A DNA stretch of 64,000 bases, from the NCBI RefSeq assembly GCF_023973825.1, contig NC_090123.1:1037501-1101500 (forward strand), given 5' to 3'. The position numbers and the translations under genes are program-made. The notes beneath the pieces are model-generated. The model did no database searches, was not told the DNA's origin, and was given only the letters and a program-made list of their open reading frames with translations. Source of the stretch: Plasmodium brasilianum. Its lineage: Eukaryota; Apicomplexa; Aconoidasida; Haemosporida; Plasmodiidae. The first letter of the stretch is position 1; the number at the start of each line of letters is the position of its first letter. Shown here piece after piece: positions 52,277 through 64,000 of the stretch.

Positions 52277-54739
52277 AAAAATGCAATTCTATTTTTTTAA
52301 ATTCCAAGGGTTATTTTTATTATACAACCATTTTTATAGGATTTTGGAAATATATGCACCATCATAATGAAGTATAAAATACATTGTACCTTTTATTGCT
52401 ATTTAAAATATGTTAATTTATAATTGATTTTACACGTTTTTTATTTCAATATTTATGAAATTACAAATATGCTTTTATCCTTTTTTTTTTACGTCTCCGT
52501 ATGAATTTTAATTTGTATATTTTCCTATCTATTTTACGGTAAATTTATATTATATAATTTAAATGGGCATATGGATTAGAAAAGAAAATGCAAAAATTTG
52601 AAATATTTAGTTTACGTTATTTTATTGTTATTTTTTCTATATTCTTGTCTATTTGTATATGTAAAATTTTATTATTTATTTATTTATTTTTTTTTGATTG
52701 TTTTATTAAAATAAAACATACTTTCATATTTATAAAAGAACATTAATAAATATTCATTTACTGAAAGTATCAATGATGTAACATATTTTCTAATAAATTA
52801 TAGATCACAAAAGTAAAAATTGATAAAATTTAGATAACATTTTAGAAAAAAAAAACAAAAATGGAATATTAAAATGTTGCATTATATGAATATTATGGTA
52901 TTCTATAGTATTGTTTATTTATTTTTCTGCCATACATTGTAAAAGCAGTAAAAATGAAAATAAAGTAAAAATTTCATAATGGTATAAGTAAAAATAATTA
53001 TCATCAAAGTTTACATTTAATTGTTTACATCTTGATAAAATTTATTATTTCCTAAAGTAACTTCAGAATTCCGTTTTTTCTTGGGATATGTGCTTATTTT
53101 AAATGAATTATTAATATTTTAGTCTATAAAAAAAAATTACAAACATTCTTTTATGCGGCATGTCTTAAATGAATATATGTTCAAATATAGTAATGTTTGT
53201 TATTTTTTAAATATTAAACATTGTTCTAAAATATTAAAAAAAAGTTATATATAACATTATTCGAGTTCTAAAGTAACCGATTCTGTTTATTTATTTTGAA
53301 GTAATTTTCACTTTATTTCTTCTGGAAATTGTAATTACATTGCATTAAGAACAACTAATTTAATGAGAAAATTTATTGCTTGGCATTAAATAAAAAAAAT
53401 TAAAATACCAGCAACTTTTATACTTATAAGTGCAAATAAAATAATTTTTTATTTTTTATGCCAAAATATATGATGTTTTTTTTTCCAACACTCAGGTGAT
53501 ATTTATCCATATATTAGAATGTTATATTTTATCTTTTTAATTTTATATTTTGGCTTCTACGATAGCTATTTGTTTAATTCATTTAAGGGCATTACACCCT
53601 CAAAAAAGAAGGGAAAATAATGTGCCTGTGTAAATACTGTTATGTATATCGTAAGAATATATAATGGAATAACAAAAAAATGAATAATATGGGAAAAAAA
53701 AGAAATTTCTAATTCTATACAATATAAATAAAAATTAAATCATATATATTACATTAGATTATTCTACCAAGTAGAACGTATTTTTAGAATATTAATACAT
53801 AGAGTGAAAAATCTGCAGTATATATATATATGTTATAAAAATATATTTCAAATATGTTCAATTACCTCAAAAAAAACGAAGTTTTCCAGTTAAGGTACAT
53901 ATGATATCATATATATACAAAATAAATTATGATACAAGTTACAAATGATCATGTTTTAAATTTTAAACTTAAAATATGTTGTATATGCTAAAATAAGTTA
54001 TTCATACTTAAATATAAGTTCGTCTTAAAGACAATTATTATTCCTTGAAAAATAATAATATAAATGAAAATATTGTGCTTATGCCAGAATGTGTAAAAGC
54101 TAAAGGCTCCTCTAATGTAAAGAGTTCAGCTTAACATTTTATTCTAGGTGCACTATATTAAAATGAAGATAAAAAGTAAACATAATTATTAAAAGATTAA
54201 AATTATAAATAAAGCACAATACATAATGAATAAAATCAACCACCAATATTTTGTCGTTCGTGCAAATGTATATAGACATATAATGAAAGTTATATAAAAT
54301 GTATTTTTATGTATAAAAATAAAACTGTGTCGAAAAAATAGTTTTACAATGACAAAATCACAAAAAAAAAAGATTAACAATGCTAAATGTAATATTAAAT
54401 AAAAAGAATGTAAAACTAAAAAGTAGTAGCTTTTATGTAAAAATTACATGTTAACAAAACACAAAATATTTATAAGTTTCTTAAACTATATATATACAAG
54501 TTCGAAAAAAGGAACAATATATAAAAAAAACTAAGAATCTTTTATTTATAACTCAACATGGAATAAGCGGTTCGAACTTAATAAAACTTCAGACTAAAAA
54601 AAAAGAAGTTCAATAAATATATTGTTATATAATATATATAACGCATTAATTACTATACAGTACTTAATAAATTAAAAATAAAAAAGGGATTAATATTAAA
54701 AGAAATATGTGAATTTATTAACAATTTAAGGAAATAACA
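52277..54739. other. Left pericentromeric intergenic region
   Basis: AT-rich DNA between the ZIP gene and the centromere-like core. Apart from the candidate small gene at 53153-53620, I saw no coding-like stretch. AT content rises gradually toward 54740. Confidence 0.6.
53153..53620 (+). CDS. Candidate 53-residue single-span membrane protein, two exons
   Basis: Exon 1 53153-53189 (MRHVLNEYMFKY plus one base) ends at donor A/GTAATG. Exon 2 53496-53620 follows acceptor TTTTTTTTTCCAACACTCAG. A+GT gives Ser13, so the phase matches. The product has a hydrophobic helix (MLYFIFLILYFGFY) and a basic C-terminus (FKGITPSKKKGK), a layout typical of small organelle membrane subunits, though I recognise no family. 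Exon 2 is GC-enriched at its 3' end relative to its surroundings. An alternative 5' extension starts after an acceptor at 53121-53122. It lies between the ZIP gene and the centromere, on the same strand as the ZIP gene but about 880 bp past its stop. Confidence 0.4.
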
Positions 54740-56900
<2,161 letters not shown>

Positions 56901-57478
56901 TAATTAATATTTTAACGTTTTAATTTTTTATACATATTTCAGTATACTTTTGAATTGATTAAATAAATTTTGTATTTTATTTTATTTTTTTTTATGATTT
57001 TTGTAATTTCCTTAAAGATAGACTTATATTAACAATAATATTAAGCAGTTACACAATTTTCATTATTATTATTATGCTTAAAATGTATATCTATATCTAA
57101 AACTAGTTTTTGTGTTTAATTATATTTTTGTTGCATGAATCATCTTTATACTTTTAAGAACATTTTTTACGTTTTAACGATTTTGAATAGAATTCCTTGA
57201 TATCATTTTTTTTTACTCCTTTTATTCATATTATATTCATAACTTATAAAAGAATATGTTTTAATGGATAAGACACTAAAGTAATTTTAATGAACTCTTC
57301 TAATTCTTTTTTTTTTTTTATTATTTTTTATCCAATATTTTGATACATTTCATACATGAAAATTTATAACTTTTTGAACTTGAACGTGTAATTTTTTAAT
57401 AATTAAGAAATCTATAAATATGAGTAAGAACAATACAAAAAATTAACACGTATAATTGTAAGGTTGATGCAACAAATT

Positions 57479-59011
57479 TTATGTTATCAACGTAAATATA
57501 TAAAGTTTCTGTGAAGTTAATACTTGGACAGCAGAATCATAAACAGCAGAATTCAGTATGATGTACTTATTGGAAATTAGTTTTCTTTCGAAATCCTAAA
57601 CATTTTTATAATTGCACAGAAATACTTTATACATTTTGTAAGAATATTTTAAAAAAATTTTAATATTTTGTAATTTGAGATATTTTTAATGGTTGGTTAC
57701 CACTTCTATCTTTTTTTCATCAGTGTACCAAAAGGCATATTTTTCAAAAAAAAGAATTATTTTTTAAACATTTGTGTGAATACTACACTATATAATATTA
57801 TAATGTATTTATAATTTTCCGTATTATTTTCAAAATAATCAAGTATATTTGAATATGATTCCTGTCTTAAAAATAAAATTCTATATGTATTTGAAGTCCT
57901 TTTTATTCGCTCAAAATAGAATTACCTTTTTTCTTTAAGTGCTTACCTTTTTAATAATCAATTTATATTATATATTTTATATCATCATATATGATTAAAT
58001 AAAATAAAGTATATTTTTTTATAGCTTATATTTTGTAATAATTTTTATGTATCATATGAATTGGTGAATGTGCATTATATTCATAACATTTCTTTCATAT
58101 TTAAGCTCTATATGGTATATTTTCATCCGAAAATAAACATACGCTAGTTAACATTCTAGAATAACTTTTTTATGAATATATGTATTCTTATTAAAATAAA
58201 CGTATATATATACTTGAGAATTTGAGTAATTTACTAAATGAAATTTACAATAAAATTTTTTGAAGTGTATTCGTTCTATTTCTACTGAAGTTTCATAATA
58301 TTTTTTATTAAGATATGTTGTAAATGAACTACTAAAAATTTCACAAAATAAAAAAAAATTAAAAAACGTTTTTTTTGAAAATACAAATATTAACATTAGG
58401 AAAATATGAATTTTTTAAGATATAAATAATAAACTTTATAATTTTTTTTAAAATTATATTTTCATAGTTTACGTAAAAAGGAATTTATAAAACATGATAT
58501 GACATAAAAGGCTCAGTATAATTAATTTATAAGAACATTAAAAAAGACATTCTTAAATATTGTAACTTCCTACACCGCTAAGAAAAAACACTTTTTTTTA
58601 TTAATCTTTTAATAGAACATTAAATTATTGACATATATGAAAATGTAGCAAAATGTGGCAGTTCAAAAATTATTTTAAAAATCATCGCAAAAATTTATAG
58701 AAGTATATTACTTGCCATTTTTTTTTATTTAATTCTTAAAAACGATTTAAAAAAAAGAAAATATTGTAATAAATTTTTTTTTATAAATATTATAAATATC
58801 TAGCGAAAATATTACAGGAACAAAGTAATCAACATACTATTATCTGAATTAATAAAATTACTTTTTTTATAACATATATAAAAATCTAAATGATAAATTA
58901 ATTATGTTATAGTATAAATGAATGAATCGACTAACACATTATGCATAACTAAAGTTACTAATGCTTATAAAATGGAATAAATACACCTTGGAATTGTCCA
59001 AAAACTTTCAT
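57479..59011 (-). CDS. Candidate four-exon gene for a 95-residue protein of unknown function
   Basis: Proposed exons: 59011-58987 (MKVFGQFQ plus G), 58843-58816, 58331-58214 and 57595-57479. All four phases match (G+AT, CT+T, then 0/0). Exon 3 is the best: acceptor GTGAAATTTTTAG after a T-rich tract, donor CAA/GTATAT, 39 full codons including YETSVEIERIHFKKFYCKF. Exon 4 follows ATGTTTAG and encodes DFERKLISNKYIILNSAVYD and 18 further residues to TAA, at about 28% GC in much more AT-rich surroundings. Exons 1 and 2 are short, and the first donor (GTGTAT) is weak, so the 5' end may be wrong. The product is probably a small soluble protein rich in beta-type residues; I recognise no family. It lies between the centromere and the SR gene. 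Confidence 0.4.
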
Positions 59012-59168
59012 TTAAATACGCGAAAAATTTTCTGGAAATTTATAAGTATAATTGTATTTCATTTATTTCGCATAAAACGCAAAAGAATATGAATCCTTAG
59101 CATATATATGTTATTATAATCGCTTGATTTAATAAAAGATGTACGCTTGAATTAAAACATTTATAGAA

Positions 59169-59416
59169 ATGGTAAATTTATGTATTTTACAATTGAGTAA
59201 AAACCTGACAATAATAAATGATTTAAATTAAAAAAAAGTAACATTTTATTATTATTTAATGAGTACTTATGATAAATATAAATCCATTAAATTATGTTTT
59301 TATAGGAATCTGTAGAACTTTTCCACATCGAACAATATTTTTGGTCCTCTAATACGGATATATTTAAAAAAATAGATTGTATGGAGAAAAAGATTAAATA
59401 TTTACTTGAGATATAA
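59169..59416 (+). CDS. Candidate 37-residue protein, two exons
   Basis: An ATG at 59169 is followed directly by donor GTAAAT. After a 134-bp intron and acceptor TTTTTATAG, 59306-59416 encodes ESVELFHIEQYFWSSNTDIF and 16 further residues, ending in a TAA stop. The second exon is about 26% GC, above its surroundings, and looks helical and acidic/basic. It is divergent from the candidate at 57479-59011. No family is recognised. It may be the last exon of a longer gene, or chance. Confidence 0.28.
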
Positions 59417-59751
59417 TAAACATTATAATTTTTACAAGAAAAATTATCAGTTTACAGCTAAAAATATGATTGTCTGTGTAAAATTTTTTTTTCTTTTATT
59501 TTACATCAATAATATCTAATAAAAAATGGACGAAAAAGTTAATTTTAGTTATTTTTTTTTTTTAATATGTGAAACTATAATCTTATAAGCTAAAAAATCA
59601 AAAGATATTATTCGGACTTATGTTTACATAAATATAACATTTTATATTTAATGATTTATAATAGGAAACATGTAATACATGTACATTAATAATAAAAAGG
59701 GAATACATAAATTATTTGTTATAAAACCAATAGATATATTTTTTATTACAG

Positions 59752-59983
59752 AACAAAAGTATTAGATGTATATAAATTTAATAAATTTAGATATTTGTGC
59801 ACATTTTTTTTTTGTGACATTTTTTGTTATAAGTTTATTATAAGAAATACAATATCAAAATGTATAAAAAAAAGTCAATTCATAAAATTATTAAATAAAA
59901 TAGACAGTCTTATATATAAATTTTGGTACTATTCAAAATATGGAAAAAAAAATTCATATATTTTATTAAAATATATATATTAA
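59752..59983 (+). CDS. Exon-like ORF, doubtful
   Basis: Open for 76 codons after a good acceptor (TTTTTTATTACAG) to TAA, encoding a Lys/Tyr/Ile/Cys-rich peptide (for example DIFCYKFIIRNTISKCIKK). No upstream exon ending in the required phase was found, and the composition is as AT-rich as the flanks. Confidence 0.15.
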
Positions 59984-60332
59984 TACTAAGCTTTATATGG
60001 ATCCCATAATTGTTCTAAATGTAAACACAAATATAAATGTTTATACAAAATTATATTAAATAAAAAAAATTCCAAGTATAACATCATAAAAATGTAAAAT
60101 GTTTATAATAATACTAAATTTGTTTGATTTCAAATATAACTTTATTAATAAATTCTACAATAATAATATATAATTTCTAAAAAATTGGAAGAATTACAAA
60201 ATTTAAAAAAAAAATTTAATTTTTACTATATATATATATAATCTTCTATTTTATAATTCATTTCACTTCTTAATAATATAATGATTACGTTTAAGATAAC
60301 CATAATTAAAAATAAAATGTTACTAATTCAAT

Positions 60333-63300
60333 TTAATTGCTTACATTTCCATTAACACTATCATCTACTATATTAGCTATATTTTCTTCTGCACTAGCTT
60401 TTTTTCTTCCTCTTCTACCCCTTTTTGGTTTTGCTTCTGAAGCTGCTGCTTTTTTGGTTTTTTGATTTTTATTTGAATTTGAATTTTCTTTATTATTTTC
60501 TTTTTCTTCAGATTTATCTCTATTGCTTTTATTTCCATCATTAGAAACACTTTTTAAATCTTCATTTCCACTTGCTTTATCATTATTTTCCTTTATGTCC
60601 TTATCATCTGTGCCCTTCTTTTTCCTTATATTTTTTGTAACTTTTTTAGTTCTTTTATCAACTGTTTTCTTTTTTTCGTCATTACTTTTGTTTTTTTCTA
60701 TGGCGCTGTTTCTTTCTGAATTACTACGCGATTTGTAACTCTTTTCAGTTTCACTTAACTTACCATTGCCTTTATCTTTTTGAACTTTTTCCATTTCACG
60801 GGAACCACTTTTATAATGAGATTTATTGGATTCACTATGGCTTCTTTTTCTTTTCTCCTTTTTTTCATCACTTGAGCTATGTTCTCTTTTCGAACTTTTA
60901 CTTAAGGTTCTCTTTCTACTTCTAAAATCACTCCCATCTTCACTTACGCTCCTTTTTCTACATCTATATTCACTTCCATCTTCACTTATACTTCTTTTTC
61001 TACCTTTATATTCACTTCCATCTTCACTTAAGCTCCTTTTTCTACTTATATATTCACTTTCATCTTCACTTATGCTTCTTTTTCTACTTTTTTTATTTCC
61101 ATCTTCACTTATACTTCTTTTTCTACCTTTATATTCACTTTCATCTTCACTTAAGCTCCTTTTTCTACTTCTATATTCACTTTCATCTTCACTTATGCTT
61201 CTTTTTCTACTTTTTTTATTTCCATCTTCACTTATGCTTCTTTTTCTACTTTTTTTATTTCCATCTTCACTTATGCTTCTTTTTCTACTTTTTTTATTTC
61301 CATCTTCACTTATACTTCTTTTTCTATCTTTATATTCACTTCCATCTTCACTTATACTTCTTTTTCTACTTTTTTTATTTCCATCTTCACTTAAGCTTCT
61401 TTTTCTACTCCTATATTCACTTCCATTTCTTCTAGCACTTTCACTTTTTTCGTTACTTACGCTTTTACTATAACTGTTATTTTTTGCATTTTCCTTTTCT
61501 TCATACCTACTAGATTGTTTGCTTAATCTAACACTTGAATTATTACGTATATATTTTTTCTTTTTATAACTTCTTTCATCACCTCTTGATAAATTTCTTG
61601 ATTTACTTCTACTACCTTCTTCATTTCTTTTACCATCTACGCTGTAACTTCTTTTACCTTTATATTCATTTTTTCTTTGCCTAATTTTATCGTATTTACT
61701 TTTGTTTTTATTATAATTTGTACTATCACTATTATAATCATATCTATTATTTCTTTTTGTTGATGTGTTACTATATTTGTTGTGTCTTCTTGATCTATTT
61801 CTAGCCGATAATCCAGATTCCTCACTATATCTTCGTCTTTTTTTATATCTGGGACTATAGTAATCATTTCTATGTCTTTTCGTATATGAGAACCCCCTTT
61901 TATCTTTTCTAACTTTTATATTTGTAACCTGATCATAAACTTTAAATTCGGCACCATCAAACTTTTCAATCGCATATAACATATCATCGTAACTAATAAA
62001 TTCTACTATTCCTTTTCCATACTCGATGTTAGCAAATCCTACATCACCACACTGTCTCATAATGTCTTTTAAATGTTGCCATTTACAGTTGTCTGGCAAA
62101 TTACTAACAATAAGTCGATGTTCGGTTCTTAATGGGGGTCCAATTCCTTCTTCTTTTTTTCTATATTTTCCATAGCTATAAAAAAAAAAAAAAAAGAAAG
62201 AAAAGAAAAAAATATATTGTACATTTTATGTTTTATTTATTTTTTAAATATATCTTAAAAAAAAAATATTTCGAACCCTCTGTTTTCTCCTGAAAATTCA
62301 ACGCGTAAACGATAACCATCATATTTATAACCGTCTCTTCTTTCTATTGCATATTCTGCATCTCTAATATTAAAAAAAAAAAAAAAACGATGGAATAACA
62401 TTAAAAATTTTCATTTTAAAATATAAGCGTAAATAGAAATGTATGTATACACATAAAACTATTATGTCATTAACATTTTTTTTCGTAATTTTCATTATTT
62501 AAAAATGAATATTTCTAATAACTGTAAAATAATATTTCATATTTTGTTATCAATTATTGGGATTAGTAACTATTATGTAATATTTATATACACATATATG
62601 AGATACAAAATAATATATATTTCACATTTTTTTTATAATATCCAAACAAGATATATTCTTAAAAAGCAAATTACTTTAAAAAAAAAAAAAATAAATAATG
62701 CTTTCATTTGTTATTATATAATACTTATTCCAGACATGTAACAACTCTTCACAAAACTAAATAATCTTTATTATTATAATTCACAGAAAAAGTTCTTATT
62801 TTTACAATTTTTTAATTTGCAATATACATAAAGATTAGAGGTGTATATGTTAATTAAGATATAAATTAAAAGAAATGAAAATATAACATTTTTACATTTT
62901 TTTTTTAATATAACAAACGTGTAACTTATATAAATTTAAATATATATTATAAAGAAGGCACCCACTGTTCATGTGAAATTCTAGCACAAATAATTGTGTT
63001 CATCATAACTGATGGCATTCAAAGTCATTATTTTTTTTACATTATACCATATATATAATCGTATTCATGTATACTATTTATAATACATATCTATAAATAC
63101 AGTTTTTCCATGTATATTTGTTATTCTTATTCTCCATTTTTTTTCTTAATCTTACTTGACATCGGAAAAATGGACAAAAGCGTATGATAAACTAACACTA
63201 GAAGACCTTGTTCTTTTTATATCTATGTATTTTATACGTCCAAACTAAAAATATAAAATAAGTAAATATTTTTTATTGATTTCATGTAAGATAATAAAGC

Positions 63301-63546
63301 ATAAATTATGTACACAAGGAAATTATCACTGAAAAATATTTAAATACATAAAATGAATAAGAACAAAAATTTCATGTTATATAAAAAAAAAAAATAATAA
63401 TAATTTAATAAAAAAATTAGACGTGTAACATATATAAAAACCTTTCCAAATAAATCGTAGACCTCTTCTTCTATGATATTTCCTGGTAAATTTCCTACAT
63501 ATATACACGATGGGGTTTTGCTGTATCTTGAAGATTTATAACTCAT
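60333..63546 (-). CDS. SR4: Serine/arginine-rich splicing factor with two RRMs (SR4 type)
   Basis: Four exons with consistent phases: 63546-63442, 63244-63156, 62363-62277 and 62175-60333, for 707 residues. SR proteins bind exonic RNA and steer splice-site choice in the nucleus. RRM1 (~14-90) has RNP2 IYVGNL and RNP1-like YAFVHF and is rebuilt only by splicing ([13 protein letters not shown]). RRM2 (~115-185) has LIVSNLP and KWQHLKD, matching the SWQDLKD signature of SR-protein second RRMs. Then comes an RS region with 12 full RKRS[ILV]SED repeats, Lys/Glu-rich sequence, and a basic [11 protein letters not shown] segment near the C-terminus. The donor of intron 3 (GTTCGA) is unusual. I favour SR4 (PF3D7_1022400) over SR1 by position next to a ZIPCO-type gene and the centromere. 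The ATG at 63546 starts [13 protein letters not shown]. Confidence 0.88.
60905..61425 (-). repeat. 39/42-bp tandem repeat encoding RKRSISED units
   Basis: Twelve full units and one degenerate one alternate between a 13-residue form (ending GNKKS) and a 14-residue form (ending SEY plus two variable residues). They lie in the RS region of the SR gene. The long plus-strand ORF across it (60826-61473) is only its complement. Confidence 0.9.
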
Positions 63547-64000
63547 TTTATTATTTAAAATTACAATACCATTAAAATAAATATATTTATATTAATTTCG
63601 CAATAATATTTTTTAACAACTTATTAAAGATCATGTATATAAATATATTATTATAATAAAAAAAGTTTCGTCGAAAAAAAAGGAAAAGGCGAAGGAAAGA
63701 ATGAACAGAATAATGAATGAAAGAAAGAAGGGGTATAAGGAGAAGGTATACGTTTATATACACACATATAACAAAACATATATGAACAGAAACTATATGT
63801 TGTCCTTTAAAATCCCTTAAACAATTAATATTTATGTAACATATTTTATATACATTTTTATAAAAATTTACATATGTAATATATTTTTTAAAGATATTTT
63901 TTTTTTTAATATGAATAATATGTAGTTTGCAGCATAAAATAAAAAAAGTCTAACAATTTGACTTTAACATTTAATTTCTTTTCAAGTAAAAATTTATGTG
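63547..64000. promoter_or_regulatory. 5' flank of the SR gene
   Basis: AT-rich sequence upstream of the SR start codon, including a purine-rich stretch at 63660-63750. It must contain the SR leader and probably its promoter; no specific site could be assigned. Confidence 0.4.

Larger units (their letters stand above)
56901..60332. other. Right pericentromeric intergenic region
   Basis: About 3.4 kb between the centromere core and the 3' end of the SR gene. It holds the candidate small genes at 57479-59011 (-) and 59169-59416 (+), and a doubtful exon-like ORF at 59752-59983. The rest, including the 3' flank of the SR gene (59984-60332), shows only AT-rich simple sequence. Confidence 0.6.

Noticed and set aside
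60826..61473. Plus-strand ORF of 215 codons, Leu/Ser-rich
   Set aside because: It is the complement of the SR protein's RS repeat; the SR frame has two RRMs and matching splice phases.
60333..63546. Identity as SR1
   Set aside because: SR1 is recalled as shorter and on a different part of chromosome 5. The ZIPCO-type neighbour across the centromere favours SR4.

Overview
The window is nuclear DNA of a malaria parasite (Plasmodium). The signs are extreme AT richness, Asn/Lys/Ser/Asp-rich proteins broken up by low-complexity tracts, short GT-AG introns, and recognisable Plasmodium orthologues. The gene order recalled for P. falciparum does not hold across the window, so it is probably another species. 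I cannot name the species from sequence alone.

Layout. (1) 93-31702, minus: one giant two-exon gene of about 10,460 codons, combining a MATH domain, what looks like a decayed USP-type deubiquitinase core, and an RluA-family pseudouridine synthase. It corresponds to P. falciparum PFE0570w/PF3D7_0511500. (2) 36619-38511, minus: a secreted type I membrane protein, probably the PFE0565w orthologue, with a PEXEL-like motif. (3) 41833-46586, plus: an AVL9-type DENN domain fused to MORN repeats, with a 50-nt first exon reconstructed here. (4) 50645-52276, plus: a six-exon ZIP metal transporter (ZIPCO type). (5) About 54740-56900: roughly 2.2 kb of almost pure A/T with a (TAAA)n tract, the probable centromere. 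(6) 60333-63546, minus: a four-exon SR splicing factor (SR4 type) with an amplified RS repeat.

The genes are unrelated in function and each is transcribed separately: RNA modification or ubiquitin-like biology, a surface or secreted protein, membrane traffic, metal transport and splicing. From memory, genes 1-3 belong to P. falciparum chromosome 5 and genes 4 and 6 flank the chromosome 10 centromere. A chromosome-arm junction may therefore lie between 46.6 and 50.6 kb, next to the centromere.

The long gaps between genes 3 and 6 are not empty. Short GC-enriched blocks with splice signals and matching phases suggest several tiny multi-exon genes, at about 46660-47112 (-), 53153-53620 (+), 57479-59011 (-) and 59169-59416 (+). 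These are candidates only: in AT-rich DNA, short peptides look natural in more than one frame.
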